A stretch of 64,000 bases of DNA from NCBI GenBank assembly GCA_022497155.1, contig MU385795.1, positions 1 to 64,000 on the forward strand, in the 5' to 3' direction. This document shows positions 36,034 to 48,976 of this stretch, one piece after another (position 1 is the stretch's first letter; each line of letters opens with the position of its first letter). The notes under the pieces are model-generated. The model searched no databases, was not told the DNA's origin, and worked only from the letters and a program-made list of their open reading frames with translations. This stretch comes from Whalleya microplaca. Taxonomy: Eukaryota > Ascomycota > Sordariomycetes > Xylariales > Xylariaceae. The translations under genes were made by a program, and so were the position numbers.

Positions 36034-39000
36034 TTCGCTTGAATGAGGTCGATGCCTAAGGTGGTGATGGACCGAAAATGTTCAGTTAAATATATCGACT
36101 ACGGCGACCGGCCGGATAACGCAGACCACTACATGGCTTGGGTAAGTTTGGTTCGAGTACGGGTAACATAGTCATCGATTAACTATTGGGTACGCCTGGA
36201 TAGTTATGTGGATGAGCCGTTGGTTAGATATAAGAACTTGATGTTGGTATAGTAGCCGGCGATAAGCTGGATACTTTTGGGGTGGTGAATGTATGATGGT
36301 GGTAGAATGTATGCCCATGCCTGTCACCACGGACTAAACTAGGATATCCTGAGCTGTCGTAGCGAATTTGAGACTACAGTAGCAATGCTATGCCTACCAT
36401 ACCGCATGGCTGACTGTCACAATTGCAGGAATGGCATGGACGGTATCACCATGGGCATGTATGCATGCACGGGCTGGCTAGGATGAGAACAGTTCTCTGT
36501 TTGTTTCACATGCAAGTCCGCACGTCAACTAGCGAACGTCACATGCAGATAATAGCACTGACAACCTCGAACGTTGCCTCGTTGGGATTTAGAGTTCGGT
36601 TCAAGTCGAAATGTGACACGGAAGCCTCATACACACGTAGTAGTTCGCAGTCTTGTTAGTCTTCTCGAGTCAGGAGCTAGGGAAATAGGTGTCTGATGAC
36701 AGCCAGACAACTACCTAATAGGTAGACAATTCACGACATCGGTTATGCTTACTTCTAGTGGTAAAGTCGGTGTACGAAGAACTGCTAACACGTTGGCGTC
36801 CTTGACTGGCAGACAGCATATGAAAACGTTTGCTGCCACCCTGCAGGGCGACATCACTGGCAGGTTGGCAGAATTGCAGACTGGACTGGAGAAGCCATTG
36901 ATGAGGCTCGTGCTACCCACCACGGGACAGTGCCGCACGTGGATTAGCCGATTGGTAGGAGTTCGCAAAATGTCGAGGCGGCGGCTAAGCGGATCAGGGA
37001 TCTGCCCTCAACAATTGATCAATTTAGTATGATAAGATCCCCAACAGAAAAACGCCAGAAAAAAAAGTCTCCCACTCAAAAGAAAGCGGAGAAGCCCCCT
37101 GTCACAAAGCTAGGATCTGGGATACCCACCACCCTGACAGAAGAAACCCTGCTTGCCACGATTCGAAAATCAGGGGTGACTGTAACTTATCTGATGGATC
37201 TGGAAATTTTCTGCCGGTTCCAATGGCTACATTCAGTGATCCGAAGGAGGACGGACAGGACAACATGAACCGGATTGCCGTTTTCCACGCAAACCATTGC
37301 CATTGCATGCGGAATTGGTATCGAAATGGAGATCTGAAATACCCCACGCTTCTGAAATATCAGGTGAATTTTTCTTTTTCGTGATTTTCACCACCTTATA
37401 AGTTGTATGGAGTGGATATGCGGTTCGGTGCATGAGACTACGCAGTTGTAACGTACAGACGTAAACTGGTGACTAGTGCTGCTCGTCCTTGTGCTCCTGT
37501 GAATCGTTACTCTGCGGGGAAGACGAACGAAACAGACGGCTTACCCGCTAGATATCTAACGAGGCCCATTCGAGGTCTGATGGGACAGGCTGACAAGGTA
37601 GAAAGTCCCGGCGCTGTGCTTTCTTGATGGCATTCCGGATTCCGGGCTGCGGTCTGTCTTGGCTTCGCGCGACTGAATAATGAGTCGGCAGCAGAACGGG
37701 ACATGTCGGACGACATATGTATGTTTCTGACATACGATGATCATGCCTCTTGATGTGAGTGCCTGCAGACAACCAGGAAATACCTCGAACTCCCATGCAA
37801 GAAGCAACCAACGAGCAGTGGCAATTGCGGTCTAGCAGCCGAGGTAGACGATCCTGATCTTATTGATTATAAGAACTTATTCAGCAAGTCGATCTGCAGA
37901 CACAGCCAGCCCCAATGGCCATATTCCGGATTGTTGCGAGCTGAATTCGAAAAGTGACGCCAGCATTGGCCTCCCGTTGCTAATAAGTATGTAAGTGAAT
38001 ACCTAGTTCTGATGTCTCGCCGGTAGCTACATATGTATGTGTACGCTACTAGATATGCACATAGCTGGCCGAGTCCCTCATATTAGTTAGCTAGCCGTGT
38101 TGGGTTTGTCCCAGTGGTGGAGGAGAGTCCACTTGGCTCAAAGCAGACTTTCCAAAGGCGGTGAGAGATGCAGCTGGTGGAGGTGTCTGGGTGTATGTAA
38201 TGAGTGTTGACAGCCTCAGGGGTCGGTGTCTACTCATAGTATAGAAAAGTCGAAATGTCATCAAGGGAGATCGAATGTTGTCACCCTGGGCAGCTAGCTA
38301 GTTTAGCTTTGTTGTCCCTGCGATCGTCTCCCCTCACAATATGCTCAGCAGCAGCTGTCACCTCCCGTCCGGACGAGAGATGAGATGAAAAGGCCGGGAA
38401 ATAAGGTTATTATGTACGTCGTCGTACATTGTTACATAGTAGTGAGAGTTTACCTACTAGGGAGGTATGCACGTATGTATGTAAAAGAAATACAAGTACA
38501 TGATATGCACTTATAAACCTTGATAAAGCTGACATTGGCTGAAGTATGGAGGTATATAATATCTATGAGCCCTACACGTCCAGCGTATGATGTACCTAAT
38601 GCAGCCCTCTCTACTCAGTAGCATCGCGCCCTGAAAAGGGCTAGAGGGGAGTTAAACGGTACATATGTACAGTACCTAGTCATCCTAGTGGATTGCAGTG
38701 TAATTTTTGCCGAATCTGGGCGTTTGGGGGGCAGCTGGGGGGCAGCTGGGGGTCTCTGTTCAGCGCCCGTTCATGCCGCAAATAGCGGGGTGCTATGCCG
38801 TGTTATGTGCGAATATGTACCGTACTACGTCGTATATCGGTACCTATATCGTATACATACTCGTAATTATGTAGTTAGGGGATTGCCAGGAACGGTTCCA
38901 ACAATTTCAACCATGATTGGAGAGGCCGTCCGAGGTGTCTCAGAAGTAAAAGTCTCACTGGAATGCAGCTGCGCAGTACACGCATTATACTTCAGCTGCA

Positions 39001-39721
39001 CCAAGGGATTTCCCGGTGCGATCTCCCACACTTTTCTGGCGGGACCCCTGGTTAATCTCGAATCTTTTTTTTTTCTTTCCCCCGTCTGGGCCTGCTTGTT
39101 CATGTCCCTCTTACCACGTACACGTACATATGTACTTACACATATATAATAGAGAACGATAGAGAGGGACAAGGGGAAAAAAAAAAAGGAGGCGGAACTA
39201 GACCAACCATATCCTTCACATATATAAAAACAAAGTTGTCACTTTCCCTGTGCGGCTGGCTGGCTGACTGACTGACTACACACACACTTTCCAACCTCCA
39301 TCCTTTCCCTTTCCCTTGCCCTCCCCCTCCGATCATCGTGTCCTATTTCTCCCTTCTTCTGGTGATACCTACTAGGTAACTGGGTAGTGAGTGATAGAGA
39401 TCCGTCTGCCCTTGCTCCATAACGCCGGCTCCATCTTCGTCTGGTTGATCCCGAGCTCGGCCTCCCTGCCTCCTCAACAAAACGGCACCTTGCATCGTTC
39501 TAGAGTAGATCGTTAGAGGGTTAGTTCCAACACCAAGGTTTCACAGCTTTGTCTTGTTGCATTGTACTGCATTGCGAGAGCTTGGCATCCGAACGGACAG
39601 CTATCATTATCGGCATATTGCTTCGTCCTTCTGCCTTCTTCTGGTTCTCCCGGTCCACGAACCACCCGGAGTTAGAGTCAGGCAAACAGAGAGAACGGCA
39701 AGCAGACAGGCACAGACAGGC

Positions 39722-39754
<33 letters not shown>

Positions 39755-39829
39755 TAGACGGGCAGACAGGCGGACCACATAAGAGCTCAGACAGCAATTG
39801 GGGGGGGAACAACCAGTTCGATACCCATC
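36034..39829. other. Intergenic region with a possible decayed coding segment
   Basis: Most of this 3.8 kb shows nothing. The exception is about 36850-37268 on the plus strand, where one frame stays open apart from a single TAG near 36945. It encodes a Lys-rich, helical-looking sequence (QNVEAAAKRIRDLPSTIDQ, then TEKRQKKKSPTQKKAEKPP). It may be a relic of a gene or transposon. The last 800 bp before 39830 are the promoter and long leader of the desaturase, with pyrimidine-rich strings. Confidence 0.45.
39700..39760. repeat. CAGA microsatellite in the desaturase leader
   Basis: CAGACAGG/CAGACAGA units run for about 60 bp, with a perfect core from about 39724 to 39754. The repeat ends about 70 bp before the start codon of the desaturase, so it is probably transcribed. 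Confidence 0.85.
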
Positions 39830-41369
39830 ATGGCTTCCACACTTGCTACGGGGACGGCGCCGCCCCAGAATCCCGCTCTGCGGCGGACCATCACCTCGAA
39901 CACCGTAGACACGGACTGCTCTGTCCCGTCTACGGCCATGGGCTCCCCCATAGACTCGCCCAGGGCCTCGGCTTCCTCTACCTCTCTCTCCTCCATGTCC
40001 TCCATCGAGAACGAAAAGCCCAATGGCAAGCTGGTCGACACCTACGGCAATGAATTCGAGGTCCCCGACTACACCATCAAGAACATTCGCGATGCCATCC
40101 CTAAGCACTGCTACGAGCGATCCGCGGCCACCGGTCTCTACTACGTCTTCCGCGACATTGCCAGCTTAGCCACCACTTTTTACCTCTTCCACACCTATCT
40201 TAATCCCGAGAACGTGCCGTACACACCCGCCCGTGTCGTACTGTGGGGTCTGTACACCGTCATGCAAGGTCTTTTCGGCACGGGTGCCTGGGTTTTAGCT
40301 CACGAATGCGGCCACCAGGCCTTCAGCACCTCCAAGATTCTCAACGACACCGTAGGCTGGATCCTGCACTCCGCCTTGCTGGTTCCCTACTTCAGCTGGA
40401 AGATCTCGCACGGCAAGCACCACAAGGCCACCGGACACATGGAGCGCGATATGGTGTTCGTGCCTAAAACCCGCGAAGAGAGGGCCAGCCGCCTGGGAAA
40501 GATGGTCCATGAATTATCGGAACTGGGCGAGGAGACTCCCATCGTCACCTTCCTCTGCCTTATCGGACAGCAGCTTTTCGGCTGGCCTAACTATCTCCTG
40601 ACCAACGTCACTGGCCACAACTATCACGAACGACAGAGCGAGGGTCGCGGCAAGGGCAAGCAGAACGGCTGGTTTAACGGCGTCAACCACTTCAACCCCA
40701 GCAGCCCGCTCTACGAGGCCAAGGACGCCAAGCTGATCCTGCTGAGCGACCTCGGTTTGGCTATCACCATCACAGTCCTTGTCATCCTCGGCAATAACTT
40801 CGGCTGGAAGAACATGTTGGTGTGGTACTTCCTGCCATACCTGTGGGTCAATCACTGGCTCGGTAAGCTATAGCCCCTAGTATTTTCACTTCCTACGGAG
40901 AATAGGAACTAATTTCGCCGGCACAGTTGCCATCACCTTCCTCCAGCACACCGACCCGTCTCTGCCGCACTACAAGCCCGAATCGTGGAACTACGTCCGT
41001 GGTGCTGCGGCGACCATCGATCGGGAATTTGGTTTCATCGGACGTCAGCTTCTGCACGGTATTATCGAGACCCACGTCCTGCACCACTACGTCTCTACCA
41101 TTCCCTTCTATAATGCCGACGAGGCTAGCGAGGCCATCAAGAAGGTCATGGGTCGCCACTATCGATCGGACACCAAGGATGGCTCGTTCGGCTTCATTAA
41201 GGCTATGTATCGAAGTGCGCGATGGTGCCAATGGGTCGAGCCTAGCGAGGGTGCTCGGGGCGAAGGCAAGGGTGTTTTGTTCTTCCGGAACTCGAACGGC
41301 TTGGGCACCAAGCCAATGAAGATGAGTCCGCTGAGAAAGGAGGCTATGATAGTCGGAGCGGACGAGTAA
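39830..41369 (+). CDS. FAD2: Delta-12 fatty acid (oleate) desaturase
   Basis: Membrane di-iron enzyme of the ER that converts oleic to linoleic acid. Exons 39830-40862 and 40927-41369 with a 64-nt intron give 491 residues, normal for the fungal family. Three His boxes are intact: HECGHQ at about 158-163, HGKHH at about 194-198 and HVLHH at about 394-398. The context SWKISHGKHHKATGHMERDM and HYVSTIPFYNADEA matches fungal delta-12 enzymes (Aspergillus odeA type) rather than delta-9 or delta-15. The N-terminal 65 residues are Ser/Thr-rich and variable. Hydrophobic segments lie at about 105-130, 137-155, 177-190, 300-315 and 320-345. The start ATG sits in ATCATGG. Substrate choice between delta-12 and bifunctional delta-12/15 cannot be settled from sequence alone. 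Confidence 0.95.
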
Positions 41370-43024
41370 AGGAACTTATCGGAAGCGTGACTGCAAGTGC
41401 AGTCGCAAACGATACGATATCATCAACGACTCCTGGATACATGGAAACACCGACAACATGTAACAATGTGTTGAAAAAAGCGTGGCGCACGGTCGCGAGC
41501 GCTGATTCATGTTTTCTGCCTTTCGCTCTCTACCACGGGGGGAATCAGATGTCAGCATATGAAAACTGTCCTCGTTCGGTATGGGTTCTCATACCCTTGG
41601 AGTCTAGAGTCTCTGCCCTAGCCAGTGAACAAAATAGGGACAGGAAAAACAAACTTGGAGTTTGGTCGAAAAGGTTGGAGGGGCGTTGTGTGAGTCCGGC
41701 ATTAGATCTTAGACTAGACAGAGAAACAGACAAACAGACAGCGAGACGAAGGTAACTAAATGTAATACCTGTTCACAAGAGTTCGACTTCGATTCGCTAT
41801 GGTGGTACCTGAGAATCTTGTTCCTGGACATTTCTCACACGCTAAGTAACGGATTCGCCCTGGGGAAGAAACATCGTGGTTGTGGTTCCGGAGGGGAAAC
41901 CCGGAGACTTTTGGTGATAAGATGGAACCACAGTCTTGCCCTTCCCCGGCCGATCCGCGATCGCAGCCCAAGTGATATATCAGTCAGCCAAGCATAACGA
42001 ATCGGACGAAACGCTGTCAACACACCCACATCCCAGGGACGTGGAAGCGCATCAATATTACGAAAAGAAGGTGGGAGATTGGCTAGTAAGAAAGACGGGA
42101 AGGGGTTCTCGATCGAGCATGGAGAAGCCGGGTTTGGTACGATATGGCGACAGATGGAAGTGCGGGGGGATTATGAAGATGGGACTATGGAGATGGGGCT
42201 GTGCATCATCGTGCATATATATATATTCCGTCCCTACATTACTACATAACAAGCCAGAATCCCCGAATCCGCGTGCGATGCTTACCCGTCTCCATCGCGG
42301 CTTGCATGCGAGGCATACATATGTAGATGTACAACTACCTGCCAGATTCGGGGGATTTGGGCTTCACCCACGTTCGCCTGCTTCATTGAGGTGGAGTGGA
42401 GTACCTGACGATAAAGACATATATATCAATCAATCTATGAATACGGATACTTTTATTAGAATTGACTCGAGCGTGTTTGGATATATACGTATATTTGAAG
42501 ATAAGAATGAGGGGAGCATAAATATTACTCACTACCACTTGCCCAAGGCCTACTCTATTGTCCGAGGTTATTAACACCAACGGCCGTAAGGAATAGGGCA
42601 TATTACATGTATGCATGCTTGAGCGAGGTGATAGGAGGTTGTAGTTTGACTGACGTGTCGTTCATGTGTACGTACTTCATAGGGGACAGAGTAAAAATAG
42701 GTAAATGCGTTGCTTGCCTCCCTCGACATCTCACATCCAGACTCTCGGGGAGTTTCAACACCGAGAAATGGTGACCGAACAACATCGCAAAGCATCAAAT
42801 TGTGCTATGTTCGTAAGCACACTGCATATATGGTGGGGTGCGAATCGCTAATCCATACGCTTTGCTCAAGTCGCTTGTCAAATCAGCAGCGACGAACAGA
42901 CTATCTCGCCCCTGATCCTACATATGGCGAACAGCAGAGGGGGGAAGCATACACAAACAAAAGACCTTCACGGATACTAATAGACAAATACGGGCGAAAT
43001 TCACGAGGTAAACACGGGATCGGT
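41370..43024. other. Intergenic region without supported gene
   Basis: Contains the 3' flank of the desaturase and no credible coding frame. A run of ATAT near 42216-42226 and palindromic TACATATGTA-type motifs (near 42316) are seen. Confidence 0.5.
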
Positions 43025-43526
43025 TTACTCTATCTGTGCTATGTCGCATATATACCACCTCCACCTAGGCAGTCCTGCGAGCCCGTACATCCATCCGTAC
43101 GTAGGCTTCGCGCGTATGTGCATAATCACCCCTATCTGACAAAACAATAAGAAAGCGAGTGGCAAAAGCGTGCACTGGGTATCTCTCCATCTAGCCATCC
43201 AACTCCAAATCAGGTATACCTCGATTCCGCCGTGAATTGCAAAAACTACAATGTAAAGAAAAGGACTGATCCGCAATATATATATAGATCCATCTTCAAC
43301 TGTCGTCTGCACTGGACAGTTTCCCATCCATTCGTCTAGTAGACTACAGGCAGCGAAGATGATGAAAAAGGCCCAGGGGAATATAGTGACCGAGATATGA
43401 AGAATTCCCGGTTTGGGTGCCGTCTTCACCGTGATACTCTGAAATCGAAATTCTTTTTCTGTATGGGCTAACAAGCCATACTAGGTCGACGCTCATGCCG
43501 TCGAATGAAGCGTATCCTATGGACAT
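43025..43526 (-). CDS. Possible small membrane protein, two exons
   Basis: A 414-bp open frame (43025-43438) lacks its own ATG but can be joined in phase to an ATG exon, 43482-43526, through a 43-nt intron with GTATGG and TTTCAG ends. The product is about 152 residues with three hydrophobic segments at about 31-47 (FPWAFFIIFAAC), 67-90 (LYIVVFAIHGGIEVYLIW) and 103-118 (LPLAFLLFCQIGVIM), and a Trp/Tyr-rich end. The family is unknown. The start lies only 48 bp after the stop of the previous minus-strand gene, so it may instead be its 3' UTR and the frame may be chance. No branch site is clear. Confidence 0.33.
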
Positions 43527-43574
43527 GGGACCGCTCTCGCGGTCGTCCTATCAGCCCTCTATCCTCCTAGATAT

Positions 43575-46500
43575 CTACTTGGACTCAAGACTAGTGGCCC
43601 GAGAGGAAGTCGGAGGTGTGATCATCGAGCGGCCGTTCAATCTTCTAGTTCTTGCAACAGGGAGAGGTCCCCTAGCGGGACTACCGCCAGATGGCTGGTT
43701 CGAGGCGTCCTGAGCTAGGTCACGGTGGCGGTGTCGACGTTTCTTACCGGATTTTTTGGTACGCTTGTCATTAGCTGTAGGCTGCGATGTCAATGTCGTG
43801 ACCTCTGATTGCTCGGGCTGTTGCTCATGTCCACTCTTGTGGGCATGCTGTTGCGGAGATGGCTCCGATCCGCTGCTGGCCGTGGTGTCTCGCTTTTCTG
43901 CCTTATGGTGCTTTTTGCTCTTATGCTTTCTCTTCTTCTTTTTCCTGTTCTTAGAATCGCGGTCCTTCTTCCGCGTCTTGCTACGCTGTTCATCCGGAGA
44001 TGCCGAGTCTGTTTTGGAAACTTCGGTTTCTTTTGAAGGACCCGTAGCTTTATTTCCAGCCCTCGACTCGCTACGTTTCCTCTTCTTACTCTTCTGAGTC
44101 GACTTCGTATCGGTGGCCAAGGCATATGCCGGGATGATTGGTACTGGTATAGGTGTAGTGGAGTGTAACGAGGGGTTTCGCGGCTGCGTTGCTGGATATG
44201 TAGTTCCGTATCCAGTCATCGCATCTTCCTCCTTGATGCCCTGGGAAAAGAAAGGGATTGTAGGTCGCGGTACTGGGGTAGTGGATTGCAACGAGTGAAG
44301 CTGCTGTGGTGCGGTAGGGTACATCGGCACATTTTTGCCTGATCTAGCAGCTGTCGTATCTATCTTGCGCGGTCCTTGTGATAGAAGGGGAATCACAGGG
44401 CGAGGGATTGGGGTCGTTGATCGAAGACGAGGCTTGGCAGCGTCAGGGCAACTAATTGTGGCGTCGTTCTTACCCCCAACACGGTTCTTTATAGGATTTG
44501 ATGTTTCTAGCTTTCTCTTCTTTTGCGCTGGTGTATACTCGCTGCAATTTTCAGAGCTTGAGGAAAGTTCAGATGACTCTAATAGCGAATCGCCATCCAT
44601 AGGGTGTTCTTTCCGTTTTAAGCTTGATGGAGGTATCACAATAGGCGTCACAGCGCGAGAATCAGGTCCCATTGTGGAAGTAGGCTCGAAGGCAGCGACG
44701 GATTTACTGCGCCTCTCCTTACCTGACGGTGCCGGTTCATCAGATGAGTTACTATGACGAGATAAGGTAACATTTTCCTCCACCATTGATGCTCTGCGGA
44801 CTGGTGCTTTGGTTGAGGAGGATAAGGTGGACTCGGGCACATTTATCACCGCCTTGTCAGCCTTCGAGCTAGGGCGAGGCTCCTCAATCTGCGTAATGCT
44901 ACCTAACCAGTGGGGGGATTCACGCAAGACATAGCCAAGAGCCTCTTCGCTAGAGTCATTGGACTGTGTGCTCACTTTCGAAGTGGCTCCTTCAATCTCC
45001 TTGAACGTTTTTGGAGAGAGCGGACTGTTATGGGCTTCCTGAAGTGGAGAAATCGTGGAATATTCTGCCTGCTTTTCTGAAGGCAATGTTGGTAGTTCAA
45101 CTATAATCTTAGTCTTGGCAAGCGGTTCAATTGTGTTTTCCTTCGGTTGTGAATTCGTCTCCTTTGTGGCTAATCGACTTCGTTCCGGCTTTGTGGGTGT
45201 TTCCTTTTGAGCGAGTGGTGTCTCCCTATTCGTAGTAAGCATACGTTGGCGCCGTTTTGCCGAAGATATTGACCAAGGATCGACCAGTGGCCTAGTTGAT
45301 CGCTGATGAGCAATTCCATTCATGACAAGCCTTGCACTCGGGTGTTCTAACATAATGGGCGACTCCCGATCGGGCGACACGGGTGGTGGCGGTGGTGCCC
45401 GGGGTAGGCAGGCAGGAATCCCAGAGCTTGGTTCAGTGCTACTGGCGTCCGCGCTGTAGTTCTCAGAGCCGTTCTGATCATTGGCTCGCTCTACTGACGA
45501 TAAAGTCTTAGTATCCTGGTTTGTAGGACTTGAGCTCAACAAGACTGCTAATTCTTGGTTCGATGGAGGTGGGCAGCTCTCTGTCAATTGCCGGGTAATG
45601 AGAGTGGAGGTGGTCTCAGAAACCCCTGACGGAGGTGAGGAAGCACGGTGGCGCGGAGTGCTGGTTGGGGCAAGATTATCAGGAAGTCTCGAGGGATTCT
45701 TGCTGGAGGATATTCTTGGACTGTTAGTGTCCCGAGAGCCGTGATTCGTAGGGCTACCAGCGAGGACATACTGCTTTGTTCTTTCTATACGACCAGCTCT
45801 CTCTGTGGCTTTCGCTTCTGTCGTAGGCAGCAAGGCTTGTTTTGATGATATTGAAGGCGAGATTTCAGGGAGTGGAGCTGTATGGTAGGACTCTTCGTCC
45901 ATTGAGCCGCTATGGGGGCACTCTGGGTTGTCTTGGAGTGGGGTTAGTTGAAGGGACTGAATCTGGGGGTTGCCGAAATAGAGCTTGCCTGGGCCCTGCT
46001 CAGCTACACTTCGTGGACCATCATCAGGGAGATCGCCTTGCTCAGAGTTCTCGTCGTCGCTGAGACTTGAAGTTTCCGAAGACTCCTCAACAGGATCCGA
46101 GGCAATTCTAGCCATGGCGATCTTCTCTGCCTTGATAAGTGTTTCATCGTCCGGTGTTCTATAGCCGGGTATGTAACTTCCCTTGCCCGGTCCATCATAG
46201 ATCCAACCCTTGAAAGGTCCGTCCGAGAACCAGGCGTTTCCAGTACAGCTATCGCATACGAACTCAGTCCCCCCGTACTTCTCTGTCCACTCCCATGGTT
46301 TCAAGCGTAGATTTTCCTGGGCGCTGTCCGACCTGCTCACTGTGCGTTTTCCATTGTGATCATTACTTTTTGAGGACAAGGTTGTCTTAGCGCGTAATGG
46401 TGCTGTTGAGATCCTTGTTGTTTTTGGCAAGCGTATGGTCTCATTCCCAGAGTCGGACGAGGCATCGGAAAAAGCATCGCGAACACGTTTTGAGTATCCA

Positions 46501-48976
46501 CGGCTAAAGTTGATGGATCCATCAGTAGCCGGTGCTTCCTGTGACATTGAAGTAAGATTATTGATGGGCGTGAATGATGCTGTTGGTCTTGGATACGATC
46601 CACCGTTGAGCTTTCTCTCAGAACCGGGCTGAGATGACAACTGTGAACTCCGCGTATATGGCAATGGAGTAGTGGCTCGCGATTTTATCGGAAGCCGAGA
46701 CTCCCCTTCAAGGTCGTCATTTGACTGCTCGTCGCTGCTTGAAGGAGGATGATATTCATCGTCGGATTGTTTGGATTCTGCAAAGAATGATTCAGGGATA
46801 TGTATATCTTTGCCTGCGATGTTGTCAGTATAACTCAACAGGAGAGCTAAGATAAAAACAAGACAGACCTTTCCTCTTCTTGAGCTTCACTGTTGCGATT
46901 TTCTTGATGTGGTCAATGGCGGCCTTGGAGGAGGTTCGAGCCTTTGAAGCTGAACGAAGAACTTTCTCAGTCTTTGAATCTCCTGCCGAGGCGGCGACTG
47001 CTTCATGTTTTGGGCGACCGAACTCTCTGATCAGTTCCTTGCGATGTTCGAAAACTTCTCGCAGACTGGGCTTCCTTGTTCCCTGAGTTTGCTTCTTATT
47101 CGGAGTGCGCGTTGTGGATGCTTGCGAACCCCTGTGTTCCTGGAGAGATCGCTTCTCTTGCTCAGCCTTAGCATGACGATCACGTTGCTTTGGCAAAACA
47201 ATTGCGTTGTTGATAGGATTCTCGCTTGCGTGCTTAAGGTTTCCTAGCGAAATGTTTCTCTGCGCTGAAGAAGGGAGCCCATTTGAGCTTCTATGGCGGT
47301 CTGGGGTCTGTGAAAGAGGTATCCCCTTTACACTCGCATTCGGAGCCTTATGACCTAGGGTCTGTGGATGGTTTTCAGGGCAGGCTGACGCAGCCCTGTG
47401 ACCAGTCGTTATCTGTACATCATCCACGCCCGAGCTATTTGAGAGTCTCCCAGTAGGGCCTGCAATTGAAGTGGCAACTGAAGAACTTCGGTTTCGAGTT
47501 ACAGAGGACCCGTTTCTCCTATACACAGGAAAGCTGCCTCTCGAGTTGTTGATGATGAACGGCGGACTAGATTCTCCTTGGTTTACTTCAATATCTTTTT
47601 GGTCCACTATATTCAGATGACTGTTGACCAAATGATGCGAGCGCTTTCCGATAGCTTTGGATGAAGGGTGTGCTGGGGTCGATATGTCGTCAAGATGTTC
47701 TGTCTCTTCATCTGACTGAGACGAGTCTTCGCACAGCGATATTATCTTAGCATCTGCTGGGACACCGGTTGGAGTGCGCTGGGATTGAGCAGAGACACTT
47801 GAGGCGGCTGGTCGTTTGTGAGATGCTATCGGGGTCGCGGATGCCTCATTCTCGGAAGAATCATCCAGCGAGATAATTGCAGCATTTGCCGGTATTTTTG
47901 CTGGGGTGTGTCGGGAAGGTGTTGAAACATGCCTAGATGCGAGGTTGGTGTTTGAGGCCTCATCACTGGAAGAGGAATCGGACGAGATCATCTGAGCTTT
48001 TACTTTGACTTTTGCCGGTGTGTGCAGATGATGAGAACGGCGCTCATTTGCTGGGGTGTTGGTAGCTTTCGAAGCGCTCGCAGTCTTCAAAGCATGTGTA
48101 GTTGTTCTTGCATTGGAATCAGCACGCGCCAGTCCAGGCGCAAGTGTTGCCAACAATGGAACTGTATTGGCTTGATTATTCGAGGAGGTCTTGCCTCTCG
48201 CTGTCACTTTCTTGGAGGGCGAAGCAGCTGCACTGGCGGAACGCATAGAAATGGGCTTGCGTCTTGGTGAATCTTTAGCTTCGCTATCAGATGGAAAATC
48301 ATACGGATCTCCACGGCCTCTGCGAGTAACCTGCTCACGAGCTCTGGGCGTGGTGATAGTGGCTGATGCCAAGGTCATTGCCCTGTCACGGGATTTGGGA
48401 AGCTTGAGATCAGGAGCAGACTGGACCGGAACTGTCACCTTTGCACGCATTGAGGCGGCAGGTCGTGACGCCCCTGTTGTATCATTGCCATTTACCGTCC
48501 CAGGCGTCGTCTGAGACATGGCAGGCTTCGACAGCTGGCTCGAGCGACGTAGCTGTTCGTAAACAGTCTTCCCTTTAGTACGGGCCTTGGGCTCCAAAGT
48601 CCGTCGCCCATTCGTAGGTGGGCAAGACTTAGATCTTAACGACTTCTTTATAGCGGGGCCAGACATGGGATCCGGTGTCTCGGGGTGCTTCGCCTTCAAC
48701 GGCGTTGAGGTTCGAATAACCGATCTCAACTCGTCCTCGGTATATCGCTACGAAACAGTCAGTAATTTAGTTAAGCGATGTGATGTAGCTTCTGCTTACA
48801 TCTGAACGAGACCGTCGTTTCTGGGACTCAGGGATGGTCTCTGTTAAGTCATCATCCCGAGAGCGTCTGGTAGGAGTCTGAGGATGATCTAGAGTGGGAC
48901 GCCGGGCGATTCCAGGATACATGTAATTTCGATGAACGCTGCCTTGCTGTCCCCTCGTAGGAAGGTTACTCGACAT
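43575..48976 (-). CDS. Very large disordered nuclear-type protein with repeats, unknown function
   Basis: Exons 48800-48976, 46869-48747 and 43575-46813 give about 1764 residues. Nearly all is Ser/Thr/Pro/Lys-rich disorder. Three imperfect repeats in exon 2 (residues about 305-400) each pair a TPAK-like segment with a hydrophobic-acidic string: AQMISSDSSSSDE, AAIISLDDSSENE and AKIISLCEDSSQSDEE, which fit SUMO-interaction motifs. Near residues 860-905 is a compact Trp/Gly/Cys segment, WTEKYGGTEFVCDSCTG followed by WFSDGPFKGWIYDGPGKG, the only clearly ordered part. Three STTPIPRP-type repeats lie at about 1487-1575. A strongly basic region (KNRKKKKRKHKSKKHHK near 1625) is a likely nuclear signal. 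I recognise no family. All three exons join in phase, so the gene looks intact. Confidence 0.75.

Noticed and set aside
39549..39782. Upstream open frame in the desaturase leader
   Set aside because: It begins at TTG, not ATG, and consists largely of the translated CAGA repeat.
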